A stretch of 64,000 bases of DNA from Faecalibacterium duncaniae. GTDB taxonomy: Bacteria > Bacillota > Clostridia > Oscillospirales > Ruminococcaceae. Shown here one piece after another: positions 31,486-40,141 of the stretch. Position 1 is the stretch's first letter. Each line of letters opens with the position of its first letter. Both the position numbers and the translations under genes were made by a program. The notes beneath the pieces were generated by a model. The model searched no databases. It saw only the letters and a program-made list of their open reading frames with translations, and was not told the origin of the DNA. Location: positions 1,116,001-1,180,000 of the forward strand of contig NZ_CP048437.1 in the NCBI RefSeq assembly GCF_010509575.1. The letters run 5' to 3'.

Positions 31486-33411
31486 ATGGAAAACATGATC
31501 CTGCAGCCCATCGAGGTGGGCGGACAGACCTTTAAAAACCGCATCATGTTCCCCCCGCTGACCACCGGCTACGAGAAAAACGGCATGATCAGTGAGCAGG
31601 ACATGGGCTTCTACACCCGTCTGGCAAAGGGCGGCGTGGGCTACATCGTTCTGGGCGATGTGGCACCCATCAACAGCTTTTCTCCCACCCCCAAGCTGTT
31701 TGACGACAGCCAGATCCCTGCCTTCAAGGCACTGGCCGACAGCGTACACGCCTACGGCACCAAGCTGGGCGTCCAGCTCTTCCACCCGGAGTACGATGTG
31801 GATGCCATCAACAGCCTGTTCATGCAGAAGAAGTTTGACGAGATGCGTCAGCGCCTGCATCACGACATGATGTTCTTTACCGATGAGGTCAGCGAGGAAA
31901 TGCTGATGGCCATCATCGATAAGATGTGCGCCTGCGCGGTGCGTGCCCAGAAGGCCGGTGTGGACGTGATCCAGATCCACGGCGACCGCCTGAACGGCTG
32001 CCTGTGCTCCACCCGCATGAACCACCGCACCGACAAGTTCGGCGGCAGTCTGGAGAACCGGGTCCGCTTTGCCCGGATGCTGACCCGGGCCATCCGCAAG
32101 GCTGTGCCGGGGATGATCATTGACTACAAGCTGTCCATCGTCACCCCGCAGCGCGGCAAGGGCGGCATCGACGAGGCCGATGCGGTGCAGTTCGCCCAGT
32201 GGCTGGTGGAGGACGGCGTGGATATGTTCCACGTTGCCCAGGCCAACCACACCGGCAACATGGCCGATACCATTCCTCCCATGGGTGTGCAGCCCTACGG
32301 CTTCTTTGTCAGGATCGCCGGGGACATCAAAAAGGCTGTCAACGTGCCGGTCAGCGCCGTGGGCCGTATCGTGGATGCCGAGATGGCAGAGCGTGTCATC
32401 GAGAGCGGCATGGCTGATATGGTGGCTGTTGGCCGTCCGTTGCTGGCAGACCCTGATTGGGGCGCAAAGATCGCTGCCGGTAAGGCCTGCGATATTCGCC
32501 GCTGCATCAGCTGCAACAAGGGCTGCACCGATGCCATCCAGAACCGCCAGTTCCTGTCCTGCGTGCTCAATGCCGAAAATGGCTATGAGAACAGCCGCAG
32601 CATCCAGCCTGCCGCACAGAAAAAGAAGGTGGCTGTTCTGGGCGGCGGCCCTGCCGGTCTGGAAGCTGCCCGTGTGGCAGCCCTGCGCGGTCACGACGTG
32701 ACCCTGTTTGAGAAGACCACCTCTCTGGGCGGTCAGCTGAACATCGCCTGCGTGCCTCCCCGCAAGGAGGAGATGCGCCGCGCCGCACAGGATCTGATCC
32801 GCGCGGTCTGCAATGCCGGGGTGCACCTGTGCATGGGACAGACCCGCACGGCAGAGCAGCTGAAGGAGGCCGGTTTTGAGGCTGTCATCAACGCTGTGGG
32901 TGGCCACAGCGCCGCACCCCGCATCCCCGGCATTGACGGCGTGAACGTGGCCGATGCCTGGAAGGTGCTGGCCGGTGAGCAGCAGGTCTATGGCACCGTG
33001 GCTGTCATCGGCGGCGGCATGGTGGGCTGCGAGACCGCAGAGTATCTGGCTGCCCGGGGCTGCAAGGTGTCTGTCATCGAGATGATGGACAAGATCGCAG
33101 CAGGCGAGAGCACCACCATTCTGCCTACCCTGCTGGAAAACTACAAGACCTACGGCGTGGAGCAGTACCCCGGCCACAAGGTCAAGGAGTTCCGCATGGA
33201 TGCCGTTGTCTGCGAGAACAAAGACGGCGCAGAGGTGACCATCCCCTGCGATTACATCGTGCTGGCTATGGGCGCACGCTCCAACGAGTTTGACGCTGCT
33301 GCGCTGGAAGCTGCCAATATCCCGGTGTACTCCGTCGGCGATGCCGCAGGCAAGGCTGCAGATATCTCCAACGCCATCCGTACCGGCTACGATACCGCCT
33401 GCCAGCTGTAA
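31486..33411 (+). CDS. Old yellow enzyme-type ene-reductase, iron-sulfur flavoprotein
   Basis: A 641-residue three-domain enzyme of the 2,4-dienoyl-CoA reductase/enoate reductase group. An FMN barrel (about 1-340) is followed by a 4Fe-4S cluster motif CISCNKGCTDAIQNRQFLSC and then an FAD/NAD(P) domain with GGGPAGLEAARVAALRGH and a second GGGMVGCETAEYLA. It should reduce an activated C=C bond of a small molecule using NAD(P)H. It is the last gene of the operon and is followed by a terminator. Confidence 0.88.
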   Translation: MENMILQPIEVGGQTFKNRIMFPPLTTGYEKNGMISEQDMGFYTRLAKGGVGYIVLGDVAPINSFSPTPKLFDDSQIPAFKALADSVHAYGTKLGVQLFHPEYDVDAINSLFMQKKFDEMRQRLHHDMMFFTDEVSEEMLMAIIDKMCACAVRAQKAGVDVIQIHGDRLNGCLCSTRMNHRTDKFGGSLENRVRFARMLTRAIRKAVPGMIIDYKLSIVTPQRGKGGIDEADAVQFAQWLVEDGVDMFHVAQANHTGNMADTIPPMGVQPYGFFVRIAGDIKKAVNVPVSAVGRIVDAEMAERVIESGMADMVAVGRPLLADPDWGAKIAAGKACDIRRCISCNKGCTDAIQNRQFLSCVLNAENGYENSRSIQPAAQKKKVAVLGGGPAGLEAARVAALRGHDVTLFEKTTSLGGQLNIACVPPRKEEMRRAAQDLIRAVCNAGVHLCMGQTRTAEQLKEAGFEAVINAVGGHSAAPRIPGIDGVNVADAWKVLAGEQQVYGTVAVIGGGMVGCETAEYLAARGCKVSVIEMMDKIAAGESTTILPTLLENYKTYGVEQYPGHKVKEFRMDAVVCENKDGAEVTIPCDYIVLAMGARSNEFDAAALEAANIPVYSVGDAAGKAADISNAIRTGYDTACQL

Positions 33412-33447
33412 AGTAGTCTGAGATGCGCACAGCGCATCGCCAAAAGT

Positions 33448-33488
33448 GCAAGCCCGGAAGGTCTGTGTGCCTTCCGGGCTTGCTTTTT
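33448..33488 (+). terminator. Terminator of the ene-reductase operon
   Basis: GCAAGCCCGGAAG (33448-33460) pairs exactly with CTTCCGGGCTTGC (33471-33483), then TTTTT. Confidence 0.92.
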
Positions 33489-33490
33489 CA

Positions 33491-33623
33491 CCCTCTCAGG
33501 CAAAGCCTTGACGGCTTTGCCAGCTCCCCCGAAAGGGGGAGCTTTTTTGCATTTTCCGGTCAGCACAAATAAAGCTCTCCCGAAAGGGGGAGCTGGCATC
33601 GCGCAGCGATGACTGAGAGGGTT
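33491..33623. repeat. MITE-like inverted repeat element, copy F
   Basis: Ends CCCTCTCAG and CTGAGAGGG are perfect inverted repeats. Inner stems CAGCTCCCCCGAAAGGGGGAGC and AGCTCTCCCGAAAGGGGGAGCTGG and the GGCATCGCGCAGCGATGAC segment follow the family pattern. It is the last copy seen in the window. Confidence 0.88.
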
Positions 33624-33762
33624 ATGACGCGATGCCTTTTGCGATATTTTTCCGCCGGTTAAGCCTGGATATAGAAATCCGACAAGAGTTGTGTTAGAAT
33701 AAGGCATCCGGGAGCGCCATGCGGCGGGTGCTCCGCTTCAACATGAAAAATGGAGGCTTTTT

Positions 33763-34239
33763 ATGAAAAAGACCTATCGCTCGTTCTTTTGCCTGCTTGC
33801 AGTGCTGCTGCTCAGTGTCAGTGCACTGCCCGCTGCCTCGGCACTGTTTTCGGAGCGGCTCTACTACTATGGTACGGTAGAAGAGATCAGCCGCGCTGCG
33901 GACGGTACAGTGGAGTCTGTACTGGTGACCGCAGAGGGGCAGGAGACCTATGAAATGGTGATCACTGAGCGCACCCAGTGGCAGGACCATGACGAAAAGA
34001 CCACCTCCGATCCCGCTACCCTTGCAGTAGGGGAGCAGATCTGTGTGGTGCACGACCCTGCCGTGATGATGTCGCTGCCGCCGCAGTCGGTGGCTTATAC
34101 CGTCATCCGCAATTTCCCCGAAGGTACGGATCTGGAGCAGGAAGCCCGCGACGCTGCCTGCCCGGTGAAGCAGTTCTTCGCCCGGACCCGCAAGGCCATT
34201 GAGGACTGGTTCTACCAGACCATGCCCATTGCGGAGTAA
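33763..34239 (+). CDS. Secreted protein of unknown function
   Basis: A 158-residue protein with a clear signal peptide (MKKTYRSFFCLLAVLLLSVSA, cleavage near Ala-Ser-Ala at 25-27), then a short beta-rich domain (YYYGTVEEISRAADGTVESVLVTA, EMVITERTQWQDHDEK) reminiscent of small OB-like folds, and a helical tail. No family recognised. GGAGG lies seven bases before the ATG, and a strong terminator follows, so it is monocistronic. Confidence 0.7.
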   Translation: MKKTYRSFFCLLAVLLLSVSALPAASALFSERLYYYGTVEEISRAADGTVESVLVTAEGQETYEMVITERTQWQDHDEKTTSDPATLAVGEQICVVHDPAVMMSLPPQSVAYTVIRNFPEGTDLEQEARDAACPVKQFFARTRKAIEDWFYQTMPIAE

Positions 34240-34264
34240 ATCTGACTGCATCGTAAAAAAAGAA

Positions 34265-34327
34265 AACATCTGCTGTCCCGCGCCGGAGGCTGTTACGTCC
34301 GGCAAAGGGGCAGCAGATGTTTTTTTG
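34265..34327. terminator. Terminator, probably bidirectional
   Basis: AACATCTGCTG (34265-34275) pairs with CAGCAGATGTT (34311-34321) plus an inner GCCGGA/TCCGGC stem, ending in a T-run. Confidence 0.85.
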
Positions 34328-34387
34328 TGTGTAATCCTGCCTTGTTCAACTTACGATTCATCCAGTTGGGCAGCAGTGCAGAAACAC

Positions 34388-34747
34388 TCAGTTCCGCTGG
34401 AACCCAAGATAGCGGGTGCCTTGAAAACTCAGCTTTCCAATGTCGCCCTCCACAAGCATTCCGTAGTCCGAACCACTTACGGTAAGCTCCATGCGGTCGC
34501 CGCTTTCCACCTGAAAGGTCACATAATAGGTGGTAAACGTATGCATCATCGTGTTGTCCGTGTGGTGATGAGAGACCTCCGTGCGCTTTGCCACCACCGC
34601 TGCCGGAACGGTGAGCCGCGGCGAATGGTTGTTTTTATTCCAGGTGCGGATATTTCCGATGATGGCATACAGGATCATGCCCAGAACCACAAGGAACAGG
34701 ATGGGAAACAGGATGCTGAACAACAGATCAAATCCAGCGAAAAACAT
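34388..34747 (-). CDS. DUF2500 family membrane-anchored protein
   Basis: A 119-residue protein with one N-terminal membrane helix (about 6-28) and a beta domain: RLTVPAAVVAKRTEV, YYVTFQVESGDRMELTVSGSDYGML and DIGKLSFQGTRYLGF are the DUF2500 conserved blocks. Function unknown. It begins 1 bp after the upstream gene's stop, so the two are co-translated. Confidence 0.75.
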   Translation of the reverse strand: MFFAGFDLLFSILFPILFLVVLGMILYAIIGNIRTWNKNNHSPRLTVPAAVVAKRTEVSHHHTDNTMMHTFTTYYVTFQVESGDRMELTVSGSDYGMLVEGDIGKLSFQGTRYLGFQRN

Positions 34748-34748
34748 C

Positions 34749-35096
34749 TTACTCCTCCAAAATTTCTTCCAGCAGTCCCTTTACGTCCTCCAAAAAGGAT
34801 TCCTCTCCAAGGGTGTTCACCTTGAAGAACACCGCCTGACTGCCGCCTGCGGTGATGGCGGATAACCGAATCGGGCTGTCCCCGTTCTGAAACATGGTCA
34901 GCGTCAGACTCAGGCGATTGCCGCCCATCACGCTGTACCGTTCAAAGACGCGGACGCTGCACCGGGCATCGCCCTCTTTGAAATCACTTCCGGCTTCCAG
35001 CTCTGCCGACCAGCTGCTGGCCGGAATTTCGTTTTCCAACTTCCAGAGCAGCTGATCAAATTTCTTGTTTTGAATGGTCTTTTCAAAGATCGCCAT
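34749..35096 (-). CDS. DUF6054-like small protein
   Basis: A 115-residue soluble protein (MAIFEKTIQNKKFDQLLWKL...) with alternating strands (RCSVRVFERYSVMGGNRLSLTLTMFQ, PIRLSAITAGGSQAVFFKVNT) and a final acidic helix. It resembles DUF6054-type proteins, though I cannot confirm the family by eye. AGGAGGA lies upstream; it is coupled to the DUF2500 gene. Confidence 0.55.
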   Translation of the reverse strand: MAIFEKTIQNKKFDQLLWKLENEIPASSWSAELEAGSDFKEGDARCSVRVFERYSVMGGNRLSLTLTMFQNGDSPIRLSAITAGGSQAVFFKVNTLGEESFLEDVKGLLEEILEE

Positions 35097-35252
35097 AATG
35101 GTTCCTCCGTTTTACCAACAAAATTCGGTCCCTTATCCTTAATACGAACGAACCCGCAGGAAAATTGCAGAATGCCATCCCTGCGCTCCGGATTCGGAGG
35201 AATACTTTGTGATCTTCCAACAGCATACAGTAGCACCAGGGGGGTGCTGTGT

Positions 35253-35705
35253 ATGCTATTAACGCTGCTGCAATTTTTCGCTACAAAATTTCTGGTGCTG
35301 GCGCTGCATCTGGAAGCGGGGAGTTTCCCAAAGCCGCTCAGTGCGCGGGAGGAAATCGAAACCTTTGCGGCTCTGCGGGCGGGGGACAGGAGTGCGCGGG
35401 AGAAGATCATCCGGCACAACCTGCGGCTGGTGGCCCATGTGGCAAAGAAATACTACGCCCAGCCCGGCGACCAGGAGGACCTGATCTCAATTGGAACCAT
35501 TGGGCTGATGAAGGCCGTGGATACCTTTGACATCACCCGCAAGGCGCGGTTTGCGACCTATGCCAGCAGATGCATTGAGAATGCTATCCTCACCCGAGCG
35601 AACGCCGGACTGAGAATCGGAACCATCTCCACCGCCCTCGGGGTCGTTGTCGTCCTCTTCCGGGTCTACCGGGAAGGTGGTCCAGTCGATTTCATCCTCC
35701 GGTGA
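35253..35705 (+). pseudogene. sigK: Sigma factor SigK-like, interrupted after the Ile-Glu-Asn codons
   Basis: ATG 35253 starts a 110-residue sigma-70 region 1.2-2 segment: FPKPLSAREEIETFAALRAGD, HNLRLVAHVAKKYYA, EDLISIGTIGLMKAVDTFD and ATYASRCIEN, all typical of mother-cell sigma-K. Homology stops at about 35582; the frame then runs through antisense recombinase sequence to a stop at 35705. Sigma regions 2.4 to 4 are missing here and were not found elsewhere in the window. Sigma-K genes of Bacillus and Clostridioides are split at this same codon neighbourhood by the skin element. Without excision the product cannot bind promoters. Confidence 0.85.
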
Positions 35706-37340
35706 ACCGAAGAGCACCACATGCGCCACCTTGCCGTCCCACACCACCTTGCGCACCACCGTGCGGATGGCAGCGCGCTTCTGCGTCACGGTCATGTCGT
35801 CGATGTTGTCGTGGAACACGGTCAGCAGCTGCCGCATCACGTCAAACTCGATGCCGCCCAGAACACCGCTGTCGGTGAGGCTTTCCAATTCCCGGATGCG
35901 GGAACTCAGGGTGGCATCCTGTGCATTCAGTTCCTCGATGCGCTTTTTCAGGTGGACAGCAGCGGTGCTGTCGCTGAAGTCAGCCAGCGAATCGATCAGT
36001 GCATTGATCTTCCGCTGCGTCTCGGCCTGCTCTTTGCGCAGGGTGGAAAGCTTGGTCTCAAACTCGGAGCGGTTGCCTGCGTGGGCGGACTTTGCCTTTT
36101 CCAACTGCTTCATAAAGTCGCTGGAATGGTCGGCAAGGTGCTTGACCTGTTCGCAGATGGCAGCATCCAGCAAATTGCCGTTGGCATTCCGGACATTACA
36201 TAACTCTCTCCGGCTGCGCTCCTTCAGTTTGCACATATAGGGAAAGACCACCTGCCCATCGGCAGTTTTGCGCCCGGTGACCTTCGGGTACATCCGGCTG
36301 CCGCAGGAGCACCACAGCAGGCCGGTGAGCAGGGCTTCGTTGCCGCGGGACTTGTGGTAGGATTTGGATTTGTTCCGCTCCAGCGACTCCTGCACCCGAA
36401 TCCACCGGTTCGAGGAGATGATGCCGGGGTGCTCGCCCACCGAAACGATCCATTCGCTGATGGGATTGTAGACCGTAGCACGGCCTTTTTCCTGATCGCT
36501 GCGGTTGTAGGCCAGCACGCCGCGCACACCGTCGAAATCGGACTCCGGGGCGAACAGTTCTGCCTCATTGTCCACAAAATACTGATAGGCGTCCTTGTCT
36601 GCAATCAGGTAGACAGGATTCTGCAAAATCGACTTGATGGAAAACCGGGTGAACGAACGCCCGGTTTTTGTTTTGATGCCCTGCCGCAGCAGCTCGGTCT
36701 CGGTCATGGTCAGAGAATCGTACTGCTCGTAGAGGTCGAAAATTTTGTAGATGATCTCTGCTTCGTCCGGCAGCAGCTTGAGCTTGCAGGCCTTTTTGGT
36801 CTTGCCGTCCACCGTGATGCTCTTGACGCTCTCGGAAGCATAGCCCGTGGGGGTCGTGCCGCCCAGCCAGCGCCCGGTCTTTGCCAGCTCGTGCATGTTG
36901 TCCCGGATGCGCTCCGCGATGGTCTCACGTTCCAGCTGACTGAACACGGATGCGATGTACATCATCGCGCGGCCCATGGGGCTGGACGTGTCAAAACTTT
37001 CACGGATGGACACAAAGTCGATGCCCAGCCGTCCCAGTTCTTCAATCAGGCTGGAAAAGTCGCTGATGTTGCGGCTGATGCGGTCCAGACGGTAGACCAC
37101 AATGGCCTTGAATTTCCGGTCCTTGGCCGCAGTCATCATCTTTTTGAAATCCGGGCGGTTCAGGTTGCCGCCGGAAAAGCCCTCGTCCTCAAAGACAACG
37201 GTATGTTCCGCGGCAGCATCGCCGTAGTGAGTGCGGATATATTCGCGGCAGAGGTCGATCTGATTTCCGATACTTTCGCCCTTGCCGGTGTAGCGGGATT
37301 TGCGGGAATAGATGGCAATGGTGTCGGCAGTTTTGGCCAT
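35487..37340 (-). CDS. Large serine recombinase (SpoIVCA-like)
   Basis: 617 aa starting at ATG 37340 (GGAAAGGAG upstream). An N-terminal resolvase domain with catalytic Ser12 in AIYSRKSR, plus YRLDRISRNISDF and QLERETIAERI, is followed by a recombinase domain, a zinc ribbon (LLWCSCGSRMYP) and a coiled coil (about 440-510). The last 30 or so codons (after about 35583) read antisense into the sigK remnant, so the C-terminus is created by integration. Orientation opposite to sigK, directly at the junction, parallels spoIVCA in skin elements. It is likely the integrase of this element. Confidence 0.92.
   Translation of the reverse strand: MAKTADTIAIYSRKSRYTGKGESIGNQIDLCREYIRTHYGDAAAEHTVVFEDEGFSGGNLNRPDFKKMMTAAKDRKFKAIVVYRLDRISRNISDFSSLIEELGRLGIDFVSIRESFDTSSPMGRAMMYIASVFSQLERETIAERIRDNMHELAKTGRWLGGTTPTGYASESVKSITVDGKTKKACKLKLLPDEAEIIYKIFDLYEQYDSLTMTETELLRQGIKTKTGRSFTRFSIKSILQNPVYLIADKDAYQYFVDNEAELFAPESDFDGVRGVLAYNRSDQEKGRATVYNPISEWIVSVGEHPGIISSNRWIRVQESLERNKSKSYHKSRGNEALLTGLLWCSCGSRMYPKVTGRKTADGQVVFPYMCKLKERSRRELCNVRNANGNLLDAAICEQVKHLADHSSDFMKQLEKAKSAHAGNRSEFETKLSTLRKEQAETQRKINALIDSLADFSDSTAAVHLKKRIEELNAQDATLSSRIRELESLTDSGVLGGIEFDVMRQLLTVFHDNIDDMTVTQKRAAIRTVVRKVVWDGKVAHVVLFGSPEDEIDWTTFPVDPEEDDNDPEGGGDGSDSQSGVRSGEDSILNASAGIGRKPRLAGDVKGIHGLHQPNGSN
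35575..35590. other. Probable attachment-site junction in sigK
   Basis: The homology break falls in ATTGAGAATGCTATCC, at the codons for Ile-Glu-Asn. In Bacillus subtilis sigK the skin recombination core, AATGA, lies at the equivalent position. The exact crossover cannot be fixed without the other junction. Confidence 0.6.
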
Positions 37341-37499
37341 AAGATACTCCTTTCCTGTTGTCCGGTGGCCGTAGATGCGGCTATTGTAGCATGGCAGGCC
37401 ATCTTTGTAAAGAAAAATAACGATAGTCATACATATTTCATCATACTACGAACGGAGGTGTCAAGGATGTGACAAGGCAGGATAAGCGAGGAAACCAGA

Positions 37500-38108
37500 A
37501 TGTTTGACTATTTCTATGGGCAGTCGGGCGAGATGTTCTCGTATTTCCGGGTGCCCAAAATTTTATTCCGGGACATAAAATTCAAGGATCTGTCCACCGA
37601 TGCCAAAACGCTGTACGGCATCCTGCTGGACCGCATGGGGCTGTCGGTGAAAAACGGATGGCTGGATGAGCAGGGAAGGGTGTATATCATTTTTCCTGTG
37701 CAGGAAGTGATGGATGCACTGGGCTGCGCAGACAACAAGGCAACCAAACTGTTCCGGGAATTGGAAAAGTTTGGTCTGATTGAGCGCAAACGGCGCGGGC
37801 TGGGAAAACCCAATCTGATTTACGTCAAAAACTTTGCAGACCCACGATGCCGCAATCGTGAAAAGAACGGTTCCGGTGCCGCGGATTCAGCGCAGCAGGA
37901 AACGGCAAAATCACGAGGAAATAAGACTGAGTGGAATAAAACCGAGGGGAGTGAACCTGATCCTTTCTCTTCCGACGCGGAGAGCGAACCGGATGAGCGC
38001 ACACGGCTGGAAGCGTATTTTATGCAATCGTTGGAAGTGGACTTGCTGCTCCGGGTCTGCCCGGATGAGGAAGACACCATTCAGATAATCCAAATCGGAA
38101 CGATATAG
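37500..38108 (+). pseudogene. Replication initiator RepA, N-terminal part only
   Basis: 202 codons, of which the first 190 or so resemble conjugative-element/plasmid initiators: FYGQSGEMFSYFRVPKILFRD, LSTDAKTLYGILLDRMGLS, the winged-helix GCADNKATKLFRELEKFGLIERKRRGLGKP. The usual C-terminal domain is missing; the frame ends 27 bp after entering the convergent ATPase gene. Together with the topB stub it marks a decayed integrative conjugative element. Confidence 0.75.
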
Positions 38109-39304
38109 TTATCTCGATCTATGATGCCGACTTTTGGCTTCATGCAGACGATAGCACCTTTCCCGCGTGGGACAGAGGCTTTATCCAGCAAAGAAAATAC
38201 CTTCGTCAGTTCGGTGCCGGGATTCGAGGTCTTTTTGATTTCAATGGGATTCAGAACACCATCCTGCTCCAGAACAATGTCAATCTCTTTTGCATCTTTG
38301 TCGCGGTAGTAGTACAAAAACGTCTCTCTGCCGGTATTCAGATAGGTTTTCGCAATTTCGGAAACAACATAGTTTTCGAGGATTGCACCGTTCATTGCAC
38401 CATACTCCAGAACTTCTGCGCTACTCCACTTGGTCAGATAGCAGACCAATCCCGTATCATAAAAATAGAGCTTGGGGGTTTTTACCAAACGCTTCAGAAG
38501 GTTATTGGAGTAGGGGTGCAGATAGAAGATGATACCCAGTGTTTCCAGAATGTGCAACCAATCTTTTGCCTGCTTCTGATTGATGTCCGCATCCTGTGCA
38601 ATTTCGGCAACATTCAGCATCTGGGAGCAGCGCGCTGCAACCGCTGTCATGAAACGCAGAAATTTCAGCGCATCGATGGCATCTGAAAGCTCTTTTACGT
38701 CGCGTTCAATATAGGTAGAAAGGTAGCTGCTGTAAAAAATCTGGCTGTTGGTATTTTTTCCGCTTGCAATAGCGGGCATGGAGCCCCGATAGATACGCTC
38801 AAAGATATCTTTGGTATCTGCGGGCACAGCTTTTTCCTCGCGGTTCAGCAGAGCGTCCAAATCCACACGGAAAGGCTCGGTATCTGCACCGTTTATTTCT
38901 GACTGCGAAAGAGAAGTCATTGACAGCACTGCAACACGCCCGGCAAGTGATTCCTGTACCCCGTGCATCAGCTTGAACACCTGTGACCCGGTCAGCCAAA
39001 AGGCACCCGGCTCATGGTGAGTATCTGCATAGACTTTGATATAGGTAAATAGTTCCGGTGCATATTGAACCTCATCAATCAGAACCGGCGGCTTATGCAG
39101 CTGCAAAAACAATTCTGGATCATTTTTTGCGAGTGCCCGCTCGTTCAAATCGTCCAGTGAAACATATCCACGGGAAGTTCCTTCCATGAGCTTTTGCAGC
39201 ATAGTTGTTTTTCCTACCTGCCGGGGGCCGGTCACAAGCACAACCGGATATTCCTGCGTGACCTGCTGCACAACTTTCTCAAGACTTCTTGTAATGTAAC
39301 TCAT
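38081..39304 (-). CDS. AAA ATPase with DUF4143 domain
   Basis: 407 aa from ATG 39304 (AGGTGATC upstream). Walker A VTGPRQVGKTTMLQKL near 25-40, Walker B PVLIDEVQYAP, a sensor segment AFWLTGSQVF, and a C-terminal DUF4143 nuclease-like domain with EIDIVLEQDGVLNPIEIKK (PD-(D/E)XK-like spacing E-x-D...E-x-K). These archaeal-type ATPases are widespread, mobile and of unknown role. Its higher AT content and position between the truncated repA and topB stubs suggest it arrived by insertion. Confidence 0.85.
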   Translation of the reverse strand: MSYITRSLEKVVQQVTQEYPVVLVTGPRQVGKTTMLQKLMEGTSRGYVSLDDLNERALAKNDPELFLQLHKPPVLIDEVQYAPELFTYIKVYADTHHEPGAFWLTGSQVFKLMHGVQESLAGRVAVLSMTSLSQSEINGADTEPFRVDLDALLNREEKAVPADTKDIFERIYRGSMPAIASGKNTNSQIFYSSYLSTYIERDVKELSDAIDALKFLRFMTAVAARCSQMLNVAEIAQDADINQKQAKDWLHILETLGIIFYLHPYSNNLLKRLVKTPKLYFYDTGLVCYLTKWSSAEVLEYGAMNGAILENYVVSEIAKTYLNTGRETFLYYYRDKDAKEIDIVLEQDGVLNPIEIKKTSNPGTELTKVFSLLDKASVPRGKGAIVCMKPKVGIIDRDNYIVPIWII

Positions 39305-39429
39305 ATTGATCACCTGCTTCCAATCTCGGCCGATTTTTCTTATGATTCCATTTTAGCCGAAAACTTTGTCTTTTTCAAGTACATCTGGGTGTTTTAATCG
39401 TATTATAAAAAGTTAGGAGTTGATGCTTA

Positions 39430-39618
39430 TTGTCTTATCGCTTAGTAATCGCAGAAAAGCCCTCAGTCGGGGCTGCTTATGCAAAAGTTCTCGGTGCGAC
39501 CAACCGTCAGGATGGCTACTGGGAGGGTACAGTGATGAAAACACTTGCTATAATATCGCCATGGCGCAGGTTTCAGTTGCGTAAGAGGGAAAATTGCCTG
39601 AAATGCATTAAAGGCTGA
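39430..39618 (+). pseudogene. topB: DNA topoisomerase III, N-terminal stub
   Basis: From a TTG at 39430 the frame reads SYRLVIAEKPSVGAAYAKVLGA...DGYWEG, the universal N-terminus of TopB/TraE-type topoisomerase III; family similarity ends at about 39530 and the frame stops at 39618. A full protein would be about 690 aa. Such topB genes are standard cargo of clostridial conjugative elements, so this is a deletion scar. Confidence 0.8.
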
Positions 39619-39687
39619 TAATACTCCGTGAGCTGCTCACAAGAGCAGCTCCATCGAGTCGCGGTCATTGTGCATTTTCAAGCTGAA

Positions 39688-39731
39688 AACAGGCCGGGAC
39701 TCGGAAAAGGAGTCTCGGCCTGTTTGTGTTT
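39688..39731 (+). terminator. Intrinsic terminator
   Basis: AACAGGCCGGGACTC (39688-39702) with GAGTCTCGGCCTGTT (39710-39724), then TTGTGTTTT. It isolates the XRE gene downstream from the topB remnant. Confidence 0.8.
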
Positions 39732-39756
39732 TCGGCGCAAAGGAAAGGATTGAACA

Positions 39757-40056
39757 ATGCGATTTGATGCAAAAGAATTCGGCGGACGTATCCGCGATTT
39801 GCGGAAAAAGAAGGGGATTACACAGGAACAGTTGAGTATAATGCTGAACGTTAGTGCGAACCATCTTGCAAAAGTTGAAACGGGAAGCCGCTGCTGCTCG
39901 ATTGAGTTGCTGCAGGATCTTTCGTCCTGCCTGAATGTCAGAACGGACTATCTGCTGAACGGAGATGCACCGCATAACAACCATCTGAGGGAAAGACTGA
40001 CGTTTCTTGCACAGGAATTAGAAAAGATTACGGCGGACCTCCCGGTATGGGGATAG
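39757..40056 (+). CDS. XRE family transcriptional regulator
   Basis: A 99-residue protein with an XRE helix-turn-helix (residues 9-66: FGGRIRDLRKKKGITQEQLSIML, NHLAKVETGSRCCSIELLQDL) and a short helical tail. AAAGGA precedes the ATG. Such stand-alone regulators are common in integrative elements; no operator was identified. Confidence 0.88.
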   Translation: MRFDAKEFGGRIRDLRKKKGITQEQLSIMLNVSANHLAKVETGSRCCSIELLQDLSSCLNVRTDYLLNGDAPHNNHLRERLTFLAQELEKITADLPVWG

Positions 40057-40141
40057 GAAAAGCAAAATCCTCTTTTTCAATGCCCAAAAGCGTGGTAGAA
40101 TAGGTAAAAGATTCAGTATCTGAAAAACGGAGCGCGCAACA

